From the IMG/VR virus record IMGVR_UViG_3300007229_000083, positions 1 through 24,000 of that record: 24,000 nucleotides of DNA. One strand, 5' to 3'. Each line of letters opens with the position of its first letter. Position 1 is the first letter of the stretch. Position numbers and translations under genes: made by a program. The notes under the pieces were generated by a model. That model saw nothing but the letters and a program-made list of their open reading frames with translations, ran no database searches and was not told the origin of the DNA. Positions 6,501 through 12,959 of this stretch are shown here, in pieces. The DNA is from a virus.

Positions 6501-7840
6501 ATGCCAGTAGTAATAGTAGCAAATGGAATTATTCTTATGTGAGCACTGGAGGAGGCACTACACATACAAAAGCCCATCAAGTATCTTTAACCTCCGCAGC
6601 TAGGGGCCTATTACGAGCCAACTATGGGAGATTGACTAGCTCTGGCAGCACGAAAGAGAAGCTTATCTGGAACGGCAGCACAATAACGTCCTCAAATACT
6701 GTAGGAGGGATAGCACAGGGAGTTACTGTAGGAAACTATACTTACACTTTTGACTTTGATAATACTACATATACAGAACACTTTTCGTTTGTACCAGTTA
6801 AACGTACAGGCCCTTACACTGTAGCTGATAACGGAAATTTCGATGTAAACGCCTACAACGTAGGGGGCGCTCCAGAGCTTTACATATTCTCTGAGCCGCC
6901 CTCTGCCCCCACGCCTCATGGCGACCATGGCATGCAAATACTATCAACTGCAGGAGTAACAGTGTTCGACTCCAGATCTAGACCTTTGCTTATAACAGAC
7001 ACTGCAAATATATCTCACCCTTCAACTCCGGTTACGCCCTCTTGTGGAAGTCTCAAGGCCAATAGTTGGGGAGGTAACTTCCAGAGCCATAGTAGCCAAT
7101 TTACTCCAACAGCAAGCTCTACGATATCGCTTACTACTTCTGCGGCGCCAGCGTTCTTTTATAATACAAAGGTACAGTCGCATAGAGAGTGCATCAGAAC
7201 CGAAACAGAAACAGAAAGTGATACTCTTGGACTCAGTGAAAGAACGTACTACCATACTACAAAGTACTGGGCACTATATAAAGGAGGTATAGCACGGACA
7301 GATAACAATACCTCTTCAATTGCCGCGAAGTATATTACGATAGAAAGGGGTGCTTATTACCAAGTGCGTAGAGTGAGCAGCTACCTTTTCGGAGCTGTAG
7401 ATGGAGGGCAGAGTAGTGGACAGCATGGTATCATGCCCTGGAATAATGAGACAATCAATAATATTACCGACACAGTAATATCTATAGACACAGTTCCTTA
7501 CACCGGACCTACATATACAGTAACTACTACTTTTAGTGGTACTATTAAACTGTCTGGCACCGACAGGAATGGCTCATTCTCGAATGTACCGAACAAGACA
7601 TTAACCATGCGCACAGGCGATAGACTAAAAATCACATTTAGTGAGGCATCTATGTCACTAAAGACCGCATATAGTTCCTCGGCAACAAATAATGTACTAA
7701 ATGAAGAGACTATAAATAATGTAGGTACAGCAAATAGTCAAGTAACTTGGGTTCCGCATACTCCAGGTACTTATTACTATACAAAGACGGGCAGTAGCTC
7801 TGGTGTCTATCGTGGCAGTATAGTTGTCACTACAGGATAG
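3536..7840 (+). CDS. Giant tail adhesin / putative receptor-binding protein (1434 aa)
   Basis: An AGGAAGA ribosome site precedes the ATG. The protein is very rich in Ser, Thr, Tyr, Asn and Gly with few cysteines, as expected for a beta-structured fibre or tip protein. It has no signal peptide or membrane segment. Residues 1-22 resemble the N-terminus of the preceding protein and may be the virion attachment segment. Residues about 1326-1434 look like a cupredoxin-type beta-sandwich: a strand-rich start, TMRTGDRLKITF, then VPHTPGTYYYTKTGSSSG and a final GSIVV strand. The Cys and Met copper ligands of true cupredoxins are missing, so it would be structural. Aquatic phage structural proteins often carry such PGTYYY-type domains. 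The middle (about 100-1300) contains several beta-domain-like segments that I cannot assign. Placement just before the packaging genes fits a tail fibre or host-specificity gene. Confidence 0.65.
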   Translation: MAYGFVSKNDDDEYLITDQTTNLTFVKRILSPDYSRSTSPKSGFGGFTLFNYTVSNCSSLPIPFFTTPFSGKSYAVTQVFPTGNDNEWNIELISNTRPEDQANYVPPLIVTTPAQGFDMTLEQFFLPEEWETPIWPDSTSASGTIGQVQIIPENYGEGLTTGRGLSRGAMVLCSDYSSYNTSTSSVTRAYQQEHIPQGRRVEFSNILRTGQYLSWKGYSSGGRNVLSVFQYNGGDIEGTPDTNTGSAPYVLTPTDASTRLSSYIHRIHEKKRGDMSYTYPLIKTDSNASDYVNSKTRLYISQWSYEKIKVGQYANWPKSISDPFGSGETYVTWSGFKEITGLGYNATVGYYLEVSGNHPCMDFDDITWYYRNRAPADITIGGSVFEHFNFYVRGWPGVSATATGSPLYQFTLTSNYTPSNMDFFAIPLDNSEALRHELRLYQVQSQVTNFPAHLDPDLGQTSADNPADYTEYWDTTYHKPSLGINPWAYSNNGNTLLGLPTTQHGFVLRAGLSGATHSLDNDMDIDVLLKGDESYHVLRSDITNTTRPLGDENNAVTNLGTSQLAKLQVTNFTSDSISFNESVTFNPSQTNPTSFGVLYGGHTLRIPYSTSFVDSGGLVRVYNGTGFLTYNHGASAASLSPGEYSLKFVNIYENLLSTNSATNGMSPAPFTPGTWSVPANQSTELALMADHSNYSSSVYATQSSGGSVHVRYRVNVRALDGTLSEIWVSQQVWNYKPTSSQPHLQVRTNISFSQLLQTATYPKVEAKSPPQGITVNIKTENITGTRTYTLYKGTTTFKTVSTTSSDYDMTLDPWDRTLSAVHNTDIDNILHAKGRTFYVKVEQSGTNVPPAHPFQMSLIRTPGSTVRLIKHHGNKSYHTAVDPSLWRHAGFVTTPDTVQTQTRSFTPGVACIRGVVDNIHGVNIQPYYLANITIGSTSAVARPNRAYRTTHSTGTTFEAMNCHENVGLLSYFPTYRYSDQNPLSTKYSYASSNSSKWNYSYVSTGGGTTHTKAHQVSLTSAARGLLRANYGRLTSSGSTKEKLIWNGSTITSSNTVGGIAQGVTVGNYTYTFDFDNTTYTEHFSFVPVKRTGPYTVADNGNFDVNAYNVGGAPELYIFSEPPSAPTPHGDHGMQILSTAGVTVFDSRSRPLLITDTANISHPSTPVTPSCGSLKANSWGGNFQSHSSQFTPTASSTISLTTSAAPAFFYNTKVQSHRECIRTETETESDTLGLSERTYYHTTKYWALYKGGIARTDNNTSSIAAKYITIERGAYYQVRRVSSYLFGAVDGGQSSGQHGIMPWNNETINNITDTVISIDTVPYTGPTYTVTTTFSGTIKLSGTDRNGSFSNVPNKTLTMRTGDRLKITFSEASMSLKTAYSSSATNNVLNEETINNVGTANSQVTWVPHTPGTYYYTKTGSSSGVYRGSIVVTTG

Positions 7841-7880
7841 CTTTCGGTGCCATAACCTACGAAAAATGTTACCAACTTTT

Positions 7881-7923
7881 GTGAATTTTTCACTTTACTT
7901 TTGGAGGAGATTTGAGGTATACT
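7881..7923 (+). promoter_or_regulatory. Promoter of the outer-membrane protein gene
   Basis: TTTACT at 7894-7899 and TATACT at 7918-7923 with an 18-bp spacer. A dyad GTGAA-ttt-TTCAC (7881-7893) abuts the -35 box and could be an operator. The transcript would start near 7930, ruling out the in-frame ATG at 7924 as start. No obvious terminator separates this from the adhesin gene ending at 7840. Confidence 0.6.
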
Positions 7924-7959
7924 ATGTCCTCGACTAATCGAAAAAGAAATGGAGAATTT

Positions 7960-8298
7960 ATGAAAAATTTATTATTAGTAACAGCACTAGTTGCACCTTT
8001 AGCGGTAGCAGGTCCATACATTGAGTACAAGAACAATGTAAGCTTTACAGAGTTTGATACTCTTGGTTCATTTGAAGAGACTACAGGTAATTTACGTCTC
8101 GGTACCTCAATCGGAAAAAACTTTTATGTTGAGTACGGTAAATTTGGTACTGGTTTAGACTTTGATACTGGTACTGCTGCAGAAGCAGGGTACAAAGTTA
8201 AGTTTGGTGACTTGCAGATCAAAGGTAAAATTGAAAGCACCAATGTAGAGGACTGGAACCATAAGCTAGAAACTGAAGTACGCTACACTTTCTGGTAG
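7960..8298 (+). CDS. Small outer-membrane beta-barrel-like protein, moron-like
   Basis: The start is set at the ATG with GGAG at 7951-7954; an upstream in-frame ATG would lie before the transcript start and place charged residues ahead of the signal peptide. Residues 1-17 (MKNLLLVTALVAPLAVA) form a Sec signal peptide with cleavage likely after AVA. The mature part, about 95 residues, alternates polar and hydrophobic positions as amphipathic beta strands (for example NFYVEYGKFG, AGYKVKFGDLQIKGKI) and ends RYTFW. A C-terminal aromatic of that kind is the usual recognition signal for outer-membrane barrel insertion. At this length it would be a 4-6 strand barrel or an oligomer. It has its own promoter and terminator, the mark of a lysogenic-conversion or superinfection-exclusion moron, which is my inference. 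No known homologue is recalled by name. Confidence 0.65.
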   Translation: MKNLLLVTALVAPLAVAGPYIEYKNNVSFTEFDTLGSFEETTGNLRLGTSIGKNFYVEYGKFGTGLDFDTGTAAEAGYKVKFGDLQIKGKIESTNVEDWNHKLETEVRYTFW

Positions 8299-8318
8299 TA
8301 TTTTCTAAGTTCGTAAGA

Positions 8319-8345
8319 AGCCTCCTTTACTGGGGGCTTTTTATT
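8319..8345 (+). terminator. Intrinsic terminator after the outer-membrane protein gene
   Basis: AGCCTCC (8319-8325), 6-nt loop, GGGGGCT (8332-8338), then TTTTT: a GC-rich 7-bp stem (one T-G wobble) with a U-tract. It ends 22 bp upstream of the -35 box of the next promoter, separating the two units. Confidence 0.88.
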
Positions 8346-8355
8346 GCCTGGGTAT

Positions 8356-8396
8356 AAAAAATAGTACTTGACTTTTGAACTTAACTCCTCTATAAT
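8356..8396 (+). promoter_or_regulatory. Promoter of the packaging operon
   Basis: TTGACT at 8368-8373 and TATAAT at 8391-8396, spacer 17 bp, with the A-tract AAAAAATAGTAC (8356-8367) abutting the -35 as in the promoters at 3133 and 12918. The predicted start (about 8402-8404) coincides with the ATG of the terS gene. Confidence 0.8.
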
Positions 8397-8403
8397 TTCT
8401 AAC

Positions 8404-8871
8404 ATGGCTAAAGAAGTAACCAAAATATCCCCTGAAGGACTGGAAATAGCGAATAGTTATTTACAGTTCGGCAACATTCGTGCAGTTAGCGAACATTTGT
8501 GCGTACCTGAAGACAAAGTGGTAGCGAACCTAAACTCTAGAGAGGTTAAACGTTATGTCGACACCGTCTATCTAGACCTTGGATACCGTAATAAGAATCA
8601 GATAGGAGCAGTACTAGACGAAATGATTGCATCCAAACTAGAAGAAGCTCAGGAAACTGGGATTTACTCTAGCAAGGATCTTGCAGACTTACTTCAAATG
8701 GCGCATAAGATGCGCATGGACGAAATCAAAGCCCAAGCAGAGTTAGAAAAAGCTCAATCGGGTAATATAAAGAACCAGACGAATGTTCAAATAAATGAGT
8801 CAATACCTTTTGGACAGGGAAATTATGGTAAGCTGATGGAGAAGTTGTTAAGTGGACCAACAAGCGAATGA
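8404..8871 (+). CDS. terS: Terminase small subunit (probable)
   Basis: 155-residue acidic, helical protein. Residues about 10-45 (SPEGLEIANSYLQFGNIRAVSEH, and so on) read like the N-terminal helix-turn-helix DNA-recognition domain of phage small terminases; the pattern NxxAVSxxLxVPEDKV and the later helix-rich segment fit the family. A long central helical region (about 75-125) would be the oligomerisation part. The role would be to recognise viral DNA and recruit TerL (11592). An in-frame TTG at 8368 is rejected because it lies inside the -35 box. With ATG 8404 the mRNA would be leaderless or nearly so, and no Shine-Dalgarno precedes it. Unusually, seven small genes separate it from terL. 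Confidence 0.7.
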   Translation: MAKEVTKISPEGLEIANSYLQFGNIRAVSEHLCVPEDKVVANLNSREVKRYVDTVYLDLGYRNKNQIGAVLDEMIASKLEEAQETGIYSSKDLADLLQMAHKMRMDEIKAQAELEKAQSGNIKNQTNVQINESIPFGQGNYGKLMEKLLSGPTSE

Positions 8872-9076
8872 TCACAGTAGATTGGATTCTCTAGAGCGAG
8901 AGACAGAGACTCATATAGTCCAGTGCGAAGAAAGATGGAAATCTAACTTTCGTAGACTGGATCATATTGATGAAACTCTTAAACGTATAGAATCAAGAAC
9001 CATAACAATTGGAGGAGCTGCCATACTATTTTTGGCGTCTCTAGTTATTACGGTACTATCGGGGAAAATGGGATGA
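8852..9076 (+). CDS. Tail-anchored coiled-coil membrane protein
   Basis: Starts at GTG with GGAGAAG (8838-8844) ideally spaced, overlapping the end of terS by 20 bp. The 74-residue product has a charged, heptad-like N-terminal 48 residues (SLERETETHIVQCEERW, LDHIDETLKRIES) and one C-terminal membrane helix (about 52-69: TIGGAAILFLASLVITVL) followed by a short polar tail. That layout matches XhlA/haemolysin-type small phage proteins and some holin accessories, but no endolysin is nearby. Membrane-anchored function likely; lysis role uncertain. Confidence 0.6.
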   Translation: MDQQANDHSRLDSLERETETHIVQCEERWKSNFRRLDHIDETLKRIESRTITIGGAAILFLASLVITVLSGKMG

Positions 9077-9264
9077 ATATAATTAAACGACGAGCTAACT
9101 TTTACGTAGTAGATGAAGGCGTTACAATACGCAAATTCAGAAACGAAAAAGACGCAAAAGATTTTATTGGTGTAGAAGAAGTTGTTGTAAAAGAAGTCAA
9201 AGTAAGCGGCGCACCCTACTCAGTAAACGTATCCGACATTAAACTACCAAATACATATAAATAG
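9073..9264 (+). CDS. Small hypothetical phage protein
   Basis: ATGA overlap (4 bp) with the upstream membrane-protein gene indicates coupling. The 63-residue product is soluble and mixed alpha/beta: strands FYVVDEGVTIRKF, a helix EKDAKDFI, then VEEVVVKEVKV. The pattern (a short beta hairpin, 'F.NEKDAKDFI', then a beta strand) resembles small single-domain proteins commonly found beside phage structural genes. No catalytic residues are evident and I do not recognise the family. Confidence 0.5.
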   Translation: MNIIKRRANFYVVDEGVTIRKFRNEKDAKDFIGVEEVVVKEVKVSGAPYSVNVSDIKLPNTYK

Positions 9265-9274
9265 CAGGTGAAAC

Positions 9275-9925
9275 ATGAAAAAAACACTAGTTGTTTTACT
9301 GTGCTTTAGTGCACTTTCTCACTCACAAGAAAATAGTGATAACTCTTCTAACCAAGAAGGTGACCTAAACAACAACTACCAAGGGGCTACCGTAGATAGC
9401 AACAATACTTCGGAAAGCAACACAAATCAGTACAATGGAGCGGGAGCATCTAGTCAGATACCTGTCTCTACTGCTACAGCGCCCTCTCTAATGTCTGCGG
9501 GCCAGGACAGTTGCCTTAAATCTTTATCAGCAGGAGTACAGTCACAGGTGATAGGGTTTAGCAAAGGTAAGTATGTTCAAGATTCAGAGTGTAATCGTAG
9601 AAAGGATACAATTGTTTTAAAAGGACTTGGCATGACAATTGCTGCAATAGCAAGAATGTGTCAGAGTGACGAAGTATGGGAAGCGATGTTCTCTAGTGGA
9701 ACGCCTTGTCCATTGTCAATCAACGGAAAGCTCGTTGTAGGAAAAGCCGCATTTATTACTATGCGAAGACAGCCCGAAACTTTCGTTCCTAATTACCTGG
9801 AGCGTAAAGAATACTACGACCTAGTGTTGGGCAGAGGGGAGAAGCAAGATGAAAACCAAGAGGTTGGTGATACTCGCAGCATTAGCGAGCGCTTCAGGAC
9901 TAGCACAGTCCCAGAGCGAGATTGA
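9275..9925 (+). CDS. Exported protein of unknown function in the packaging cluster
   Basis: 216 residues. MKKTLVVLLCFSALSHSQ is a Sec signal peptide; no lipobox is correctly placed. Residues about 19-70 form a low-complexity Asn/Ser/Thr/Gly-rich linker. A conserved-looking core follows: PSLMSAGQDSCLKSLSAG at about 70-87, GFSKGKYVQDSECNRRKD at about 94-111, then a helical segment with further Cys at 134 and 146 (ARMCQSDEVWEAM, GTPCP). I recall proteins with the SCLK...GISxGKY...CxR layout in many aquatic siphophages, always uncharacterised. Four well-separated Cys suggest disulphides in the periplasm or virion. Its last 77 bp are overlapped by the next gene. Function unknown. Confidence 0.65.
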   Translation: MKKTLVVLLCFSALSHSQENSDNSSNQEGDLNNNYQGATVDSNNTSESNTNQYNGAGASSQIPVSTATAPSLMSAGQDSCLKSLSAGVQSQVIGFSKGKYVQDSECNRRKDTIVLKGLGMTIAAIARMCQSDEVWEAMFSSGTPCPLSINGKLVVGKAAFITMRRQPETFVPNYLERKEYYDLVLGRGEKQDENQEVGDTRSISERFRTSTVPERD

Positions 9926-10670
9926 TAATTTAGTAACTAGCTCAAACTATATAAACGATCAAGTAGCTATAGCAAGACAGCAAGCAGATGCTGCAGCACA
10001 GGAAGCCCTCAACGGAAATATAGTAGTACCAGGAACTTACACAGAGGCACAAATAGATCAAATAGTGGTTTCCACGTATAACCAAGCTCTTATAGACGTA
10101 GTAAATGCTAACTACTATACAGCAGCAGATTTTTACGAAGACCAGTATCAAGACTCTATGGAATCCCTCGGCGCAACTATTGAGGTGTTTGCAGGCGCTG
10201 CCACAGAAATATCTAAAGTAGCAGCCGTTGTAGAGATAACTGCAAATGCAGAAACTGCAGAAGAAAGAGTAGATATGCAAAACTTCATACGCTCTAGTGA
10301 CCTAACTCTAGACACCCAAACTGTAGCGGTGTTCAACGAGTCTATAGAGAAGATTGAAACATTCTCTCAAAGCGCCGCAGTGTTTAAAAATGCTTCGCTT
10401 GACGTAGATATACTATCCACAACCGATACTATATCTATAGATAGCTTTTCTAATCTGACTCGCTCAACTGCATTCTATGGTGCGCACGACGACCATCTCA
10501 CTGTGTACCTAGATCATACCGATATACTGATTCAAGGATATTTTCAGTACGGAGACACAGCCTCTCTACTGGGCTATGATACAAAAAGAGACCCACAAGA
10601 CTACTTAGGAGGACCTTCAGACGGAGGCTTTTATAGTGATCCCGCACCTGAAATGGGAGAACTTCCATGA
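9849..10670 (+). CDS. Second exported helical protein, overlapping its neighbour
   Basis: The ATG follows GGGGA (9837-9841) and lies inside the previous gene in another frame, an overlap of 77 bp. The 273-residue product has a Sec signal peptide (MKTKRLVILAALASASGLAQ). A long, Ala/Gln-rich, mostly helical acidic region follows (for example ARQQADAAAQEAL, ITANAETAEERVDMQ), and a C-terminal part of about 70 residues rich in Tyr, Asp, Gly and Pro. No cysteines are seen in the mature part. It follows another exported protein, so the two may work together in the envelope or be virion components. I do not recognise the family. The nested arrangement recalls spanin pairs, but the sizes, the partial overlap and the lack of a lipoprotein make that unlikely. 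Confidence 0.6.
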   Translation: MKTKRLVILAALASASGLAQSQSEIDNLVTSSNYINDQVAIARQQADAAAQEALNGNIVVPGTYTEAQIDQIVVSTYNQALIDVVNANYYTAADFYEDQYQDSMESLGATIEVFAGAATEISKVAAVVEITANAETAEERVDMQNFIRSSDLTLDTQTVAVFNESIEKIETFSQSAAVFKNASLDVDILSTTDTISIDSFSNLTRSTAFYGAHDDHLTVYLDHTDILIQGYFQYGDTASLLGYDTKRDPQDYLGGPSDGGFYSDPAPEMGELP

Positions 10671-11161
10671 GTTTAGAGAATACAGAATTAACAATTGGTG
10701 GAACTACATTCAAGGGTGTATACATAGCAATTATGCTTAGTTTTGCAACTACAATAGGTGGGGGCATTTGGGCAGCTTCTGAGTTTTTCTCTCGAGTAGC
10801 CACTATAGAAGACGATTTAGGCTCTATAGTAATACCTGATTTATCTGATATAGAACAGGATCTCGCAACTGTAAGGACTCAACTAGAAGACAACAATGTT
10901 GCACATCTACAAGGCAAACTAGCAGAGCTAGGAGTAACCTTGAAAAATATAGGTGATAGACAACAGGAAGTACTAGATGACGCCTCTGCTTCAACAGATA
11001 AAGTCAACCAACTAGAAAAAGACTTTCTAATCTTAGAAGATAAAGTAGAGGAAGGTTTAGAAGATGTACAGGATTTTGAAAAGGACGTAAAAACATTTAA
11101 GACAGAAGTAGATGATCTTTGGAAAGGTCTAGACGCGGCGTCAAGCCCGTTAGGAGGTTAA
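10667..11161 (+). CDS. Membrane-anchored coiled-coil protein
   Basis: 4-bp ATGA overlap with the previous gene. The 164-residue product has a single membrane helix near the N-terminus (about residues 17-36, GVYIAIMLSFATTIGGGIWA) and a long acidic coiled coil thereafter (about 45-155, repeated heptads such as LEDKVEEGLEDVQDFEKDVKT). The topology is short cytoplasmic N-terminus, one span, then a rod; the orientation is not certain. Together with the tail-anchored gene at 8852 it brackets two exported proteins. Similar one-span coiled-coil proteins occur next to terminase genes in other aquatic phages, with unknown function. Confidence 0.6.
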   Translation: MSLENTELTIGGTTFKGVYIAIMLSFATTIGGGIWAASEFFSRVATIEDDLGSIVIPDLSDIEQDLATVRTQLEDNNVAHLQGKLAELGVTLKNIGDRQQEVLDDASASTDKVNQLEKDFLILEDKVEEGLEDVQDFEKDVKTFKTEVDDLWKGLDAASSPLGG

Positions 11162-11162
11162 T

Positions 11163-11252
11163 ATGCCAAAAGGTAGAGGAACATATGGTTCAACAGTAGG
11201 ACGACCAAAAAAGAAAAAGCCAAAAAAGAGAGGTAAGAAAGGTGCCCGCTAA
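11163..11252 (+). CDS. 29-residue lysine-rich peptide (AT-hook-like)
   Basis: Too short for ordinary gene finding, but supported by position, by a GGAGG ribosome site (11154-11158) ending four bases before the ATG, and by sequence. The product MPKGRGTYGSTVGRPKKKK continues as a basic tail to KGAR. GRPKKKK is AT-hook-like. I remember very similar mini-proteins (MPKG.GTYGS.VGRP.KKK) in many aquatic phages. A nucleic-acid-binding or capsid-interior role is plausible. It overlaps the next gene by 11 bp. Confidence 0.7.
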   Translation: MPKGRGTYGSTVGRPKKKKPKKRGKKGAR

Positions 11253-11547
11253 GCGCAAGCCCCGTAAAAAAGACTCTCGCCTAAAGCGGGCGAAAGTCTC
11301 TGGGTACAATAAGCCTAAACGCACACCAGGTCACGCAAAGAAATCTCACATTGTTGTAGCAAAGGTTGGCAGTAAAGTAAAGACTATTCGTTTTGGACAA
11401 CAAGGAGCTAAAACTGCTGGTAAGCCAAAAGCAGGAGAATCAGCGGCTATGAAAGCAAAGCGTCGTTCGTTTAAAGCACGTCACGCTAAAAATATTGCTA
11501 AAGGCAAAATGTCTGCAGCATATTGGGCGGATAAAGTAAAATGGTAA
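11242..11547 (+). CDS. Small very basic phage protein, possibly DNA-binding
   Basis: Starts at GTG inside the end of the 29-residue gene, with GAGAGG (11227-11232) upstream. The 101-residue product is about one third Lys/Arg, with no acidic cluster. The C-terminal part RRSFKARHAKNIAKGKMSAA followed by YWADKVKW strongly resembles a conserved small protein of many marine and T4-like phages that ends the same way. That family has no established biochemical role that I can cite. Extreme basicity suggests DNA or RNA binding or co-packaging with DNA. It sits 44 bp upstream of terL, with no promoter visible between them. Confidence 0.65.
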   Translation: MPAKRKPRKKDSRLKRAKVSGYNKPKRTPGHAKKSHIVVAKVGSKVKTIRFGQQGAKTAGKPKAGESAAMKAKRRSFKARHAKNIAKGKMSAAYWADKVKW

Positions 11548-11591
11548 TAGCTGTATTTAAAGATAGAACATAAATCAAAAGGCAAGTAAAA

Positions 11592-12896
11592 ATGGCAATA
11601 GAAATAAGTAGAAAAGACATAGTAAGCAGCGAAATAGTGGAGCTTGACTCCGCTGATCGTTTCTTGAAGATACCTGTAGAGCCTTACTTAGATATGTTAA
11701 ACATTGAACCGCTAGAGTCGCAAATAGCTATGATCAATGCAGTTAACAACCCTAAGTATCGCTTCATAGTAGCAGCACTGTCACGTAGACAAGGCAAGAC
11801 GTACATAGCCAATATTATTGGTCAATTAGTTACTCTTATTCCTGGCTGTAATGTGTTGATAATGTCACCGAACTACTCACTGTCTCAGATTTCTTTCGAC
11901 CTACAACGGGGTCTCATAAAACACTTTGACTTAGAAGTAACAAAAGATAACGCAAAAGATAAAGTTATCACACTATCTAATGGCTCAAACGTTCGTATGG
12001 GTTCCGTAAATCAGGTAGATTCTTGTGTAGGCCGAAGCTACGATCTTATCATATTCGATGAAGCAGCACTATCAGACGGTAGAGATGCTTTCAACGTAGC
12101 ACTACGTCCCACACTAGATAAGCCTAACTCTAAAGCTATATTTGTATCAACCCCTCGTGGCCGCAACAATTGGTTCTCAGAGTTCTTTTATAGAGGATAC
12201 AGCGACGAGTTTGCTGAATGGTGTTCAATACGTGCAACTTATAAAGACAACCCTAGAATGACCGAATCAGATATAACAGAAGCTAAAAAGTCTATGAGTG
12301 AGGCAGAATTTAAGCAAGAGTACGAGGCGGATTTTAATACTTACGAAGGACAGATTTGGAACTTTAATTTCGAGACGCAAGTCCAGGACTACAGCAGGTT
12401 TGAGCCAAAAGGTATGGACATATTCGCAGGACTTGATGTAGGGTATAGAGATCCTACTGCATTTTGTGTAATTGCGTATGATTGGGATAATGCTGTATTT
12501 CATGTATTAGATGAGTACTATGATTCAGAACGTACTACAGAGCAACATGCCATACAAATACAAGGACTAATAGATAAGTGGGATATAGACTATATCTATA
12601 TAGATTCCGCTGCCGCGCAGACCCGTTTTGACTTTGCACAGAACTATGATATTAGTACTATAAACGCCAAGAAGTCGGTGCTGGATGGTATAGCTTATGT
12701 AGCTGCCATCGTAGATAATGATACTATGTTTGTGCACCAAGAATGCAAAGAGACCTTAGGGTGTCTAGATGCTTACCAGTGGGATACTAATCCCAACCTT
12801 GCTAGAGAAAAGCCAAAACATAATATGGCCTCGCACATGGCAGATGCTTTAAGGTACGCACTATACTCATTTCAAACCGGTGGCGGCACGTTCTAA
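11592..12896 (+). CDS. terL: Terminase large subunit
   Basis: 434 residues, the usual length. The N-terminal ATPase has SRRQGKT at 64-70 (Walker A-type) and FDEA at 155-158 (Walker B Asp156 plus catalytic Glu157). The C-terminal RNase H-like nuclease has acidic residues in order: D282 in GLDVGYRD, D338 in YIDSAAAQ, and D418 in HMADALRYA. This is the motor that translocates DNA through the portal and cuts concatemers. It partners with TerS (8404) and the portal (13309). Start supported by AAAAGGCA upstream. A new promoter and the HNH gene follow immediately, so packaging and head genes may be transcribed separately as well as by readthrough. Confidence 0.95.
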   Translation: MAIEISRKDIVSSEIVELDSADRFLKIPVEPYLDMLNIEPLESQIAMINAVNNPKYRFIVAALSRRQGKTYIANIIGQLVTLIPGCNVLIMSPNYSLSQISFDLQRGLIKHFDLEVTKDNAKDKVITLSNGSNVRMGSVNQVDSCVGRSYDLIIFDEAALSDGRDAFNVALRPTLDKPNSKAIFVSTPRGRNNWFSEFFYRGYSDEFAEWCSIRATYKDNPRMTESDITEAKKSMSEAEFKQEYEADFNTYEGQIWNFNFETQVQDYSRFEPKGMDIFAGLDVGYRDPTAFCVIAYDWDNAVFHVLDEYYDSERTTEQHAIQIQGLIDKWDIDYIYIDSAAAQTRFDFAQNYDISTINAKKSVLDGIAYVAAIVDNDTMFVHQECKETLGCLDAYQWDTNPNLAREKPKHNMASHMADALRYALYSFQTGGGTF

Positions 12897-12905
12897 TGCA
12901 GGTAC

Positions 12906-12946
12906 GAAAAATAGTGTTTGACAATAAACCTGAAACTAGTTATAAT
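12906..12946 (+). promoter_or_regulatory. Promoter of the HNH-portal-capsid operon
   Basis: TTGACA at 12918-12923 and TATAAT at 12941-12946, spacer 17 bp, both full consensus, with the A-tract GAAAAATAGTGT (12906-12917) abutting the -35. Predicted start about 12953, leaving a leader under 10 nt before the HNH ATG. Confidence 0.82.
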
Positions 12947-12959
12947 TTTGGATAAGAAA

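Noticed and set aside
9275-10670. Rz/Rz1-like spanin pair
   Set aside because: Two exported proteins overlap, but only by 77 bp, neither has a lipobox or an N-terminal anchor of spanin type, and no lysin is adjacent.
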